55,447 nt of DNA from Bacillota bacterium (GTDB taxonomy: Bacteria > Bacillota > Clostridia > Peptostreptococcales > Anaerovoracaceae), in the NCBI GenBank assembly GCA_017557505.1, contig JAFYYP010000035.1, forward strand, positions 1 to 55,447, read 5' to 3'. Below are positions 15,840-24,104 of the stretch, piece after piece. The notes under the pieces were generated by a model. That model was given only the letters and a program-made list of their open reading frames with translations. It was not told the origin of the DNA and made no database searches. The number at the start of each line of letters is the position of its first letter. Position 1 is the first letter of the stretch. A program made the translations under genes and the position numbers.

Positions 15840-16970
15840 TCAGATATTCAGATAGATGCAGCTGTCCTCGCCGAGCAGGCTGTCCATCACAGTTCGAAAA
15901 CTCTCCTGCATGGCAAGCGGCACGTAAGCCTGGATCGTACCGGCAAAACCGCCTCCGTGCACCCGCACCGAGCCCTGCCCGTCCAGAGTCTTTTCCGCCA
16001 TAGCGAGCGCAAAGGCCATGTCCTGACGGCCGGACGCGCCGCTGGGAACGATATTCTGCAGCAGATCGCGGGACGAGCTGCCGGAAGCTCTTACGAGCTG
16101 CAGATAGCGACCCATATCGCCTGTTTCCAGCGCTTCCGCCATCTGTACCACCCGTTTATTCTCGTCGTACACGTGCATCGCGCGCAGCACGGCCCTGTCG
16201 CCGCAGGTCTTTCTCAATTCCGCGATTCTTGCGTAAAACTCATCCTCAGGCACTTCGCGCAGCACCTGCTTGCCAAAGCAGTCACAGACCGACGCCAGCT
16301 CGCGGGTGATCGCCGCGTAGTCTTCCGTCATGTCCTCATGTCCTGCGCCGCATTTCACGAGGCAGACTTTGTAACCATGTTCCAGAAAACTGAACTTCAG
16401 TTCCTTTGTCTTGGGATGTGCAGGATCTTCGAAATCGATCATCAGGATGCCGTCCGCCGCGCAGGCCATCTGGTCCATCAGACCGCAGGGCTTGCCGAAC
16501 CAGACGTTCTCGACATGCTGACCCAGCTGCGCCAGTTCCGTTCCGCTCTTTTCGATGCCGCACACCTGGCAGCAGATCCGTCCGAGCAGGATCTCGAACG
16601 CAGCCGAACTCGACAGTCCGCTGCCCGCCGGCACGCCGGACGTGATAAAAGCGTCGAAGCCTTTCAGACCATCTGCAGCGAAGGCTGCGGCGATGCCGCG
16701 CACCAGCGCTTCCGGTTTGCCGTACTCTTCCGGGTGAACGTCAGTCTCGTCCGGGCGGATCGTAAAAGATCCATACCCTTCCGAAAAGACGCGGACAGTC
16801 TCGTCTTCCTTGCCGTGTACCCACGCGCGCATCTTCAGATCAACAGGCGCCGCGATCACCAGGCCGTGCTGGTGGTCGGTATGATTGCCTCCCAGTTCCG
16901 TCCGCCCGGGGACTTCGACGCAGAAATCAGGCTGATATCCGAATTGTTTCAGAAAACCTTCTCTGCTCAT
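15840..16970 (-). CDS. galK: Galactokinase (GHMP family)
   Basis: This 376-residue enzyme phosphorylates galactose at C1. The galactokinase signature is PGRTELGGNHTDHQHG (21-36), a variant of the common PGRVNLIGEHTDYNGG. The GHMP ATP motif VPAGSGLSSSAA lies at 113-124, GLMDQM with the catalytic Asp at 163-168, and RVHGGGFAGTIQA near the C-terminus. I chose the ATG at 16970, which overlaps the previous stop by 4 nt (ATGA); an upstream extension inside the previous gene is not needed. Neither galT nor galE is present in the window. Confidence 0.92.
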   Translation of the reverse strand: MSREGFLKQFGYQPDFCVEVPGRTELGGNHTDHQHGLVIAAPVDLKMRAWVHGKEDETVRVFSEGYGSFTIRPDETDVHPEEYGKPEALVRGIAAAFAADGLKGFDAFITSGVPAGSGLSSSAAFEILLGRICCQVCGIEKSGTELAQLGQHVENVWFGKPCGLMDQMACAADGILMIDFEDPAHPKTKELKFSFLEHGYKVCLVKCGAGHEDMTEDYAAITRELASVCDCFGKQVLREVPEDEFYARIAELRKTCGDRAVLRAMHVYDENKRVVQMAEALETGDMGRYLQLVRASGSSSRDLLQNIVPSGASGRQDMAFALAMAEKTLDGQGSVRVHGGGFAGTIQAYVPLAMQESFRTVMDSLLGEDSCIYLNI

Positions 16971-18412
16971 CGATCCTTGTATCCTTCTGCAGCCAGACGT
17001 ACACATTCATACGCGCCGTCGTAATATCCCTGCGCCTTTAAGGTATCGATCCTGCGGCAGATGTGGCAGAACAGTTCGGAATCTTCGATCAGACGGTCGA
17101 TCATGGCGTTCGCCTTTTTCGCGGTCGCGCATTCGAACGTGCCGTCGCCCGCCTCCTGCGAACTGACAGCGCCGTAGATCTCATGGCCGCCGATGTGCTT
17201 CATGAACAGTTTCGGGACCGGATAATACGCAAGTTCGGACGGTTTCGTAATCAGCACGTCGCTCTCCGGCATCAGCAGATTCGTGGCGTAGACCGCCTTA
17301 AAGATGTCCGTATCGCAGATCGCGGTGATGCCCTCCGCCCTGCCTTCGCGCAGCGTTCCGGCGAACGTCTTCAATCCGTCGTAATCGTTGAAGAACTTGC
17401 GCACCGGCACGTTGCCGAGCGCGCTCTGCATCTTGTCGTACACGTCTTCGTGGTCGCCGAAATTGATGAAGATGGCTGCCTTGCCGGCATTCACATAGGG
17501 GATCAGGTGCTTCACCATGGCCAGGAACTGGTCGAAACCGGCACCTGCCCCGCCGACCGTCAGCAGGAAGCGCATCGGCTGCCCGCTTTCCGCCCGCGCG
17601 ATCCGCTTTGCGTTGTCCTCTTCGAGGTTCACGAGCAGTTCGTGATCCACGTAGCGGCCGACCATCTTCAGGTCTTTTTCCGGAATGCCCTTCAGCGGAG
17701 TCTTTGCAAATCCGTTCAGCATCTTGTAGCCCAGATAGGCAAACGGCGTCTGTACCGTGTGAACCGCACCTTCGGACAGATGCAGCGCCATGGGCCAGTT
17801 GTCGGGGATCGCGTTCACGACGTGGGTCATGCCTGCGTGCACCGCTGCCTGGCTCGGCCAGACGTGCGTCGCAATGTACGGCACGTCCTGCGGCAGGCTC
17901 TTCAGGATGGGCACAAGCAGTTCCGCGTTCTTCTGGTCCTTCGCATTGTACGTCAGCTGGCGGAAGCCCTCACTGTTGAGCGGCTCCCACACAAGTTTAT
18001 TGAACAGCTTCGACTTCTGCGAGATGCGTGACCCCATCGAATACAGATCGTTCTGCGAACGGATCATCTTCGAGCCGGTCGCGTCGAACCCGGCCAGGTC
18101 CAGCCAGTACGGCGTGTAACCGAGCGCCCGCGCGCACGAAGCCATCGCAATGCTGATCCGGTAATGTCCGAAGCCCATGCGGATGTTGCCCACAACGAGC
18201 GGATTGTCAGTCAGAGGCTCCGCCTTGTCCGAAAATACGAGCTTTCTTGCGCCCATAAAGTCGAGCGTCGGGATCTCCTCCACCCCGAATTTATAATCCG
18301 CTGCGGTATCGTCTCCGTATTTCTTGATAAACTTTGCCTTCGACTTGATCGCCTGCTTGATGGTCTTTGCGTCGATCGCGTTGCCGAAAATGGTTGCGGT
18401 ACGGTCTTTCAT
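16967..18412 (-). CDS. GT-B-like protein of unknown function in galactose operon
   Basis: This 481-residue soluble protein was not firmly recognised. It has a glycine-rich N-terminal loop GNIRMGFGHYRISIAMASCARALGY (about 75-99), as in MurG/GT28-type GT-B enzymes. A second Rossmann start is MRFLLTVGGAGAGFDQF (about 283-299), and a nucleotide-site-like SDVLITKPSELAYYPVPKLF (about 389-408) recalls the DxxITKxG loop of GT28 proteins. These suggest a glycosyltransferase or sugar phosphorylase. It overlaps galK by 4 nt and follows the alpha-galactosidase by 11 nt, so it likely acts on galactosides or a galactose derivative. This is inference only. Confidence 0.55.
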   Translation of the reverse strand: MKDRTATIFGNAIDAKTIKQAIKSKAKFIKKYGDDTAADYKFGVEEIPTLDFMGARKLVFSDKAEPLTDNPLVVGNIRMGFGHYRISIAMASCARALGYTPYWLDLAGFDATGSKMIRSQNDLYSMGSRISQKSKLFNKLVWEPLNSEGFRQLTYNAKDQKNAELLVPILKSLPQDVPYIATHVWPSQAAVHAGMTHVVNAIPDNWPMALHLSEGAVHTVQTPFAYLGYKMLNGFAKTPLKGIPEKDLKMVGRYVDHELLVNLEEDNAKRIARAESGQPMRFLLTVGGAGAGFDQFLAMVKHLIPYVNAGKAAIFINFGDHEDVYDKMQSALGNVPVRKFFNDYDGLKTFAGTLREGRAEGITAICDTDIFKAVYATNLLMPESDVLITKPSELAYYPVPKLFMKHIGGHEIYGAVSSQEAGDGTFECATAKKANAMIDRLIEDSELFCHICRRIDTLKAQGYYDGAYECVRLAAEGYKDR

Positions 18413-18423
18413 AGCGTTTCCCC

Positions 18424-20031
18424 TTATTCTTCTCTCAGGATGCCGCGGTTGAATTCATAGCGCAGCTGATGCGTTTCGCCCTTCAGCTCGTACGTGATGA
18501 AGATCGTCCTGTCCTTGCGGTACCAGTCCAGGACCTTGCCTTCGTAGAACAGCTGCAGCGCCTCTTCGAGCACGGCTCTCTTCTGACCGTCGTACTTGCC
18601 GATGTCGTCCGAGGTCATCAGCAGCGACCCGAACAGCGCGTTGATCTTCGTCAGCGCCTCCCTCTGCCCCTGCGACAGACGGATGTTGTCGTCGCGCAGC
18701 AGAAAGACGTCCGGATCATTCTGGAACATGTGCCCGTCCAGACCATGGCGGAAGATGGTATTCTGCAGGGTCACTTTCGTGGAGATGCGCTCGGGATGGA
18801 AAATGCGCATGTACGGTACGTCATCGAAGCGGAGCGATACGTCCGGACCGATGCGGCAGTAATCGAAGCGTTCGAAGCAGTTCGACAGCGTCGCGCCGCA
18901 GCCGAGGATCAGGCGGTCGCCCAGCTCCTCGCGCATAAGTCCGTAAGCAAATTCCGCTGTTTCCGCGTGCGTCTTGCCGTGAATGCGCCGCAGATTGGTC
19001 GCATACAGAAAGTCGAGTTTAAAGAAATCGAATCCGAGATCCACATAGTGCCGCAGAACCCTGCGCACGTAGTCCATGGCTTCCGGGTTGTTCATATCCA
19101 GCGCCGCGTCGCCGCTCCAGTTGCAGCCGGCATAGACGAAATCATCGTTCTTGTCGTGCGCGATCCAGTCCGGATGCTCCTGCATCAGCTTCGAATCGTT
19201 CTCGGCGACGAACGGAGACAGCCAGATGCCGGCCATCATACCCTTTTCGTGGATCCTGTCCACGATGGGTCTGAGTCCGTTCGGGAACTTGACGGGGTCA
19301 ATATCCAGCCAGTCGCCGACAAAAGTCTCAAATCCGTCGTCGATCTGGAACAGATCGAAGCGGCTGTCCGCATTCTCGAGCGCGTCCAGGATCAGCTGCT
19401 CGCTGATGTTCTGGTAGTGGTTGTACCAGGACGTGTAGCCGAACAGTTTCTTCGTTGTGCGGGGCGTATAGGCATCAAAATACGCCTGTCCGTCCTCCGC
19501 CAGCATGTAATCGAAGACCGTGAACGTCTCTCCTTCCTTCAGCAGGCGGTGGGAGACGTCGCTGTGCAGCACGATCTGATCCTCGTCTTCGAGGAACTGG
19601 ATGAGCAGATAGGCGTTTTTATGATTGAAACTGCCGATGAACAGCGGCTTGCTTCCCTTGACGTACGAATAATCGAATCCAAGGTGATAGCTGCTGTCGA
19701 ACGGCCAGAAGGCCTGCGATCCGTAGGCCTTGAAATGAAACCGGTTCTCGATCCCGGCGGGGACGCGGTTAAGATTGTTCAGATGCTCCGGGCGGTAGCA
19801 CTCGCGCGTCTCGGTCCACGACTGATAGCCGTTCGCCAGGATACGGTCGCGCCGCGCAAACGGATGCGGCAGACGGATCGAAGCCTCGTACAGGCGCATC
19901 TGTCTGAGGGCGGTCACTGTGACCGTCCTTCGGTTGCCTGAAACGACGTCTTCGATCCGTATATTCTCGTCGCTATCGGATACTTCCGTCACCTGGCCGG
20001 TGATCCGGTAGCTTACCAGCAGGTCTGTCAT
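18424..20031 (-). CDS. Alpha-galactosidase (GH36, clan GH-D)
   Basis: This 535-residue enzyme lacks a signal peptide and is thus cytoplasmic. It has a beta-sandwich N-terminus with ILANGYQSWTETRE, then the (beta/alpha)8 barrel: LFQIDDGFE (228-235), AGIWLSPFVAE, FFKLDFLYA with the nucleophile Asp340, and CRIGPDVSLR with the acid/base Asp397. It releases terminal alpha-galactose from melibiose- or raffinose-type sugars. It is shorter than classic ~730-residue GH36 enzymes, matching the compact clostridial branch. It lies between the transporter and galK, giving uptake, hydrolysis and phosphorylation in one operon. Confidence 0.88.
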   Translation of the reverse strand: MTDLLVSYRITGQVTEVSDSDENIRIEDVVSGNRRTVTVTALRQMRLYEASIRLPHPFARRDRILANGYQSWTETRECYRPEHLNNLNRVPAGIENRFHFKAYGSQAFWPFDSSYHLGFDYSYVKGSKPLFIGSFNHKNAYLLIQFLEDEDQIVLHSDVSHRLLKEGETFTVFDYMLAEDGQAYFDAYTPRTTKKLFGYTSWYNHYQNISEQLILDALENADSRFDLFQIDDGFETFVGDWLDIDPVKFPNGLRPIVDRIHEKGMMAGIWLSPFVAENDSKLMQEHPDWIAHDKNDDFVYAGCNWSGDAALDMNNPEAMDYVRRVLRHYVDLGFDFFKLDFLYATNLRRIHGKTHAETAEFAYGLMREELGDRLILGCGATLSNCFERFDYCRIGPDVSLRFDDVPYMRIFHPERISTKVTLQNTIFRHGLDGHMFQNDPDVFLLRDDNIRLSQGQREALTKINALFGSLLMTSDDIGKYDGQKRAVLEEALQLFYEGKVLDWYRKDRTIFITYELKGETHQLRYEFNRGILREE

Positions 20032-20040
20032 GAGAGTATC

Positions 20041-21447
20041 CTATTCTTCAGTTTCAGCTTTGGCGTGGTCGCTTTCGATGATGCCCATGACCGTCTTTTC
20101 GTCGTAGGCAAGGATCACGATCATGGCGACGATGCACAGGACGAGCGCGATCACAAGGCTGAGCCGGTAGCCGCTGCCGGTGTTGCGGATGATCGTTTCG
20201 CCGGCGGCATTCACGTCGGTATACTGGCCGATGACTGCCAGGGACGTGAAGATGATCATGGCGATGGACTGGCCGAGCTTGAACGCGAACGTTCTTGCTG
20301 CGTAGAACATGGCGTCGTGGTTCTCGCCGGTCTCAATGTTGTCGCTCTCGGCGATATCCGCGACGATGGCCTGCGGAATGACGCCCAGGATGGACAGAGG
20401 CACGCCGACGAGGACACAGATGATGAAGCCGTAGATCTGGTTCGGGATGAAGCTGACCTTACCCGCGAACGAGGAGACCAGGAACGCGAGGCCGAACAGC
20501 GCGAAGCCCCAGACGAGCAGCTTTTTCTTACCGAACTTTCTCGACAGGACGTTCACGATGGGATAGCAGATGAACGTGACGAACGTCATGAAGATGAACA
20601 GGATCATATAGTTGTTCAGTTCGAGCAGCACTTCGACGTAGTAAATGAAGCCCGTGTTGAAGATCGTGATGCCGATCCAGTAGATGACGTCCGACAGGAC
20701 GAACACGCGGAAATGATGGTTGCTGAACGTCTTAGCGAGCGACTTGAACGCGTTCTCCTTGACGGGAGGCGTATCGTCGTAATCCTTTTCGTTGATCAGG
20801 AACGCCGGCAGGATCATGCAGATGAACGCGATGAGCGCCAGCACTGCGAGGGTCAGTCTTGCGCAGACGTAGTAATCCCAGCCGGTCGCGTAATACAGCG
20901 CTTCCCAGATCATCTTGCCGCCGAACGCGATGCCGGTACCGACGATGTAGGTCAGCGAGATGTACGTCGAGATGTCCATGCGGTCCTTCTGACTTCTGCC
21001 GAGCACCGGGATGAGCGCGTTGTACGGCGTGCAGTATGCAGTCATGAAGATGTAGAACAGGATGAGCGTGACCGCGAGCCAGATGATGTTGACGACGGAT
21101 TCGCCGCGCACCGGGCAGCAGAAGATGAGCACGGTGATGACCGCAAACGGAAGCGAAGCATACCGCAGGAACGGGATGCGCTTGCCGAGCTTGCTGCCGC
21201 AGTTATCGGACATGTTCGCGATCCAGGGGTCTGTGACCGCGTCTACGATACGGCCGCAGGCCGTAATGATGCCGATGACGGTAAGTCCGATGAACGTCGC
21301 GCTCGTCACGAACGTAATGACGCCGTCGCCCGTCGAGTCAGGCAGATAGAAGTTGACGAGCAGGTTGGCGATGATGCCGGACAGGATGGACCAACCCAGC
21401 TGGCCGATGGCAAAGATCCATTTGATCTTCGCAGATACAGGTTTCAT
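20041..21447 (-). CDS. GPH-family sugar:cation symporter
   Basis: This 468-residue membrane protein has about 12 hydrophobic segments. It shows the GPH (glycoside-pentoside-hexuronide) layout: KIKWIFAIGQLGWSIL at the start, IVDAVTDPWIANMSDNCGSKLGKRIPFL (the loop 2-3 signature) and YCTPYNALIPVLG. It is related to MelB and imports alpha-galactosides with Na+ or H+. It is the first gene after the promoter at 21499-21527, with GGAGAG before the ATG. Confidence 0.88.
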   Translation of the reverse strand: MKPVSAKIKWIFAIGQLGWSILSGIIANLLVNFYLPDSTGDGVITFVTSATFIGLTVIGIITACGRIVDAVTDPWIANMSDNCGSKLGKRIPFLRYASLPFAVITVLIFCCPVRGESVVNIIWLAVTLILFYIFMTAYCTPYNALIPVLGRSQKDRMDISTYISLTYIVGTGIAFGGKMIWEALYYATGWDYYVCARLTLAVLALIAFICMILPAFLINEKDYDDTPPVKENAFKSLAKTFSNHHFRVFVLSDVIYWIGITIFNTGFIYYVEVLLELNNYMILFIFMTFVTFICYPIVNVLSRKFGKKKLLVWGFALFGLAFLVSSFAGKVSFIPNQIYGFIICVLVGVPLSILGVIPQAIVADIAESDNIETGENHDAMFYAARTFAFKLGQSIAMIIFTSLAVIGQYTDVNAAGETIIRNTGSGYRLSLVIALVLCIVAMIVILAYDEKTVMGIIESDHAKAETEE

Positions 21448-21462
21448 AATAACAGCTCTCCT

Positions 21463-21527
21463 TTGTGTCTAAGAACCACACAATTATTCGTATCTTTAAT
21501 TATATTTGTTGCGCGGAAATAATTCAA
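21463..21527 (-). promoter_or_regulatory. Galactoside operon promoter and operator
   Basis: Minus-strand TTGAAT (21522-21527), a 17-nt spacer and TATAAT (21499-21504) start just inside the end of the phosphatase gene and face the transporter. Downstream of the start, TTGTGT (21463-21468) / ACACAA (21478-21483), 9 nt apart, forms an inverted repeat fit for a repressor. Confidence 0.7.
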
Positions 21528-22648
21528 TTGCCGTTTCCGCAGAGATAGGCCTCGATCTTCGCGATCTGCGCGTCGGTCAGGCCGCCCCGGCGCAGGTAAT
21601 TTTCCGCGCCTGCTTTCAGGTCGAGCGTATTCAGATCCGTCCCCTTCTCCGCATCGCACAGGCAGTAGAGGAAGTCGTTGACGTTGCCGAGGATCGCCTC
21701 GTACTTGTCGGGGTTCTTCTCCTTCGTGACGTGGTAGTAATTGTCGTACGTGATCATGTAGTCGTCGATGATCTCCTGCGGCGCCGCGTCCGCCAGCGCA
21801 AGCATCAGCGTGCAGACGAAGCCCGTTCTGTCCTTTCCTTCCACGCAGTGGACGAGGCAGGGACCTTCGTGCTCCGTCATCCCGAAAAGCGCTTCGGAGA
21901 TGGTCTTCGCGAAGGCGTCGGCCCGGTAATTCGCGTTCATCGCGAGCAGCAGGACGTTGCCCTCTTTGTACAGCGAGTCGTAATAGAACGATTCAAAACC
22001 GTCCGCTTCCGTATAGCCCTTGTACTTCGTCTCGTTGTCCGAAAGGTTCAGGGCGAAGCGGATGCCGTATTCTTCAGCGAAGCGGTTCGCGGTTGCCGCG
22101 CGGCTGTGCTGGTTGTCGCAGGGAGACGCGGAGCGATAAAAACCGTCGTCCTTGATATTGCCGCCCACGACTTCGCGGAAGTTTGCAAAGATGATATCCG
22201 AATCGAAATCGTTCCTGTCATCGGAATACTCGAGAGAAAAGAGTTCCTGGGTCGCGAGATACTTTCCCTTCTTGTTCAGGGTCACGGTGACCTTGGTGTC
22301 TTCCGTCATACCGAAGCCATCCCAGGTAGATGCGCCGTAATTGTATGCGACGACCGGGTGCGGATATCCGGGATAACCGCAGAGCAGAGGCTCTCCAACG
22401 GGCACGTAGTAGCCGGAAAAGTACGGAATATCCTTCAGCTCTGTGCCGTTATCGAATACGACGTCCACGCTGTCGCCGAACGTAAACCCCATGTTGTTGA
22501 ACGCGTCGATCGACGGTTCGATATAGATATTGCCGAATTCTTCATCCTTTTCGACGCCGACCGGTCCGGTCGTCACCTCTTTGCCGCACCCTGCGAACAG
22601 GGCTGCGATCAGGACAAGGATAACGAATACTGCTGTCTTCTTTTTCAT
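21524..22648 (-). CDS. Lipoprotein with tyrosine-phosphatase-like domain
   Basis: This 374-residue lipoprotein has a signal peptide ending in lipobox LFAGC (Cys21), so it is anchored outside the membrane. Residues 30-160 are beta-rich (GDSVDVVFDNGTELKDIP, then YPGYPHPVVAYNYG); the fold is unrecognised, and any resemblance to SAM-hydroxide adenosyltransferase domains is weak. Residues 165-340 are a cysteine phosphatase of the HCX5R class: FYRSASP, then HCVEGKDRTG with Cys268 and Arg274, as in bacterial Tyr/inositol phosphatases. The substrate is unknown. RBS AGGAG precedes the ATG. Confidence 0.78.
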   Translation of the reverse strand: MKKKTAVFVILVLIAALFAGCGKEVTTGPVGVEKDEEFGNIYIEPSIDAFNNMGFTFGDSVDVVFDNGTELKDIPYFSGYYVPVGEPLLCGYPGYPHPVVAYNYGASTWDGFGMTEDTKVTVTLNKKGKYLATQELFSLEYSDDRNDFDSDIIFANFREVVGGNIKDDGFYRSASPCDNQHSRAATANRFAEEYGIRFALNLSDNETKYKGYTEADGFESFYYDSLYKEGNVLLLAMNANYRADAFAKTISEALFGMTEHEGPCLVHCVEGKDRTGFVCTLMLALADAAPQEIIDDYMITYDNYYHVTKEKNPDKYEAILGNVNDFLYCLCDAEKGTDLNTLDLKAGAENYLRRGGLTDAQIAKIEAYLCGNGN

Positions 22649-22664
22649 GTCATTTCTCCTGCCG

Positions 22665-23687
22665 TTAATACTTGTTGTGAACCTTTTCCGCGAAACACAT
22701 GACGTCGCGGATGTCGACGGGCGTACCGTCGTCGAGGATGGCCCGTCCGCTCATCCTGCCGAACACCTGATGCTGATCCGAGACGATCACCTTGAAATCC
22801 AGGTTCGCCGCGCGGTCGAGCACCGGTATGAAATCCATTTCGAAACGTCCGTCCGAGGAAGAGAACTTCCAGGGATCCGTGTAACCGCTCGCGGGGATAT
22901 GGAACGTCACGTCGTCGAGCTTATGCGCCTTGCCGTTCCAGAACAGCACGTTCTCCGAAGCCGCCTTCGTGTTGCCAAATCCGTAGCCGATATTGAAGCC
23001 GAACGCGTTGCCGTCCACGTCCGCGTTGCCCGAGCCCCAGAACCACGTGTTGTCGTAGGTCCAGACGCCCCTGCCCCAGTCCAGCGTACCGAAGTCCGTC
23101 GAAGGATCGAATTCGTATTTGACCCCGTCGAACGCCATCCAGCCGGACGCGCGCATGCAGTTGATCTTCTGATTGTAATAGAAGTGCTTGTCCTGATCCC
23201 ACGGCGTCGCGATGACCATCGTATCCATGGGCGGCTGCTCGAGCACGATGTCGCATTCGAACGGTTTGTCTTCATAGAAGCGCTCGAAGCGGCACGTGAT
23301 GTACCGTTTGCCGTCCTTAGGGTAGAAACGCATCTGCAGGCGCTTGTCGGTATAGACTGTCTCACCTTCCGAAGAATCCGGAGGCAGGTTCAGTTTGCCC
23401 ATCGGGAAAGCGTTCAGGACGGTCTCCGTGTGCTCCCAAGGCTGCTCACCGAAGCGCAGCAATGACACAGACTGCAGGCCGATGTAGCCGTCGTCCGAGA
23501 TCGTAAATGCTCCCGCGAAATCCTTGCTCAGGACGAGATAGTAGTCCCACTCCTTGATGCGCCACTTCGGCGCCATGATCTTGCTGCGGTCGTAGCGCTG
23601 CACCAACGACCGTGACCAGCCCGGCTCCGTCAGATTGCCTCCCGCGTTCAGAAGCGCTTGTCTTGTTGTAACTTCATGGTTTCTCAT
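22665..23687 (-). CDS. DUF2804 family protein
   Basis: This 340-residue soluble protein resembles the DUF2804 family, a beta-rich lipocalin/Svf1-like fold. Visible motifs are LTEPGWSRSLVQRYDR near the start, KWRIKEWDYYLV, LDWGRGVWTYDNTWFWGSGN (the best conserved block) and a C-terminal VFGRMSGRAILDDG. The function is unknown; the fold often binds hydrophobic ligands. I chose the ATG at 23687 (GGAGAG 10 nt upstream), overlapping the previous gene by 14 nt. It is followed 16 nt later by the phosphatase lipoprotein. Confidence 0.75.
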   Translation of the reverse strand: MRNHEVTTRQALLNAGGNLTEPGWSRSLVQRYDRSKIMAPKWRIKEWDYYLVLSKDFAGAFTISDDGYIGLQSVSLLRFGEQPWEHTETVLNAFPMGKLNLPPDSSEGETVYTDKRLQMRFYPKDGKRYITCRFERFYEDKPFECDIVLEQPPMDTMVIATPWDQDKHFYYNQKINCMRASGWMAFDGVKYEFDPSTDFGTLDWGRGVWTYDNTWFWGSGNADVDGNAFGFNIGYGFGNTKAASENVLFWNGKAHKLDDVTFHIPASGYTDPWKFSSSDGRFEMDFIPVLDRAANLDFKVIVSDQHQVFGRMSGRAILDDGTPVDIRDVMCFAEKVHNKY

Positions 23688-24090
23688 AGTTGATACTCTC
23701 CAGGATCTTTTCTGCAAACACGTCATACCTCAGAAAGAAACCGTCCTCCATACCGGGCAGTTCGACGTAGATCTTCTCCTGCCTGCGGGAAAGCAGCACA
23801 TGGTGTTCGCCGGGTTCATCCAGAAAGACGAACTCTTCGAAGTCCTTTTCTTTCAGGGCGGTCACGCATTCCACGAAAGCACGCACGTCCGGGCCGATAT
23901 AACTGATCCGGAAAGAAGAAACGGTCTTGCCGTCCAGTTCGAAATGCACGTATTCCCATCCTGCGCCGATATCGTCAATGCAGAACGCAAAAGTATGATC
24001 CGAAAGCCTTTTACGCTTTTTCGGATTAGATTCTCTGTAATAAGCCCATTTTTCAGCCGCTCTGGCTTTCTTTTCTGCTAGGTCTTCCAT
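23674..24090 (-). CDS. Hypothetical protein (138 aa)
   Basis: I do not recognise this protein. It is soluble, with a charged helical start (MEDLAEKKARAAEKWAYYRESNPKKRKR) followed by a mixed alpha/beta body (FCIDDIGAGWEYVHFELDG, EFVFLDEPGEHHVLLSR). It has no cysteine cluster, signal or membrane segment. It sits 14 nt after the hybrid kinase and overlaps the DUF2804 start, so it is translated with them. Its ribosome site is weak (GGTGATG). Confidence 0.6.
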   Translation of the reverse strand: MEDLAEKKARAAEKWAYYRESNPKKRKRLSDHTFAFCIDDIGAGWEYVHFELDGKTVSSFRISYIGPDVRAFVECVTALKEKDFEEFVFLDEPGEHHVLLSRRQEKIYVELPGMEDGFFLRYDVFAEKILESINYEKP

Positions 24091-24104
24091 CTGGACATCA
24101 CCGG

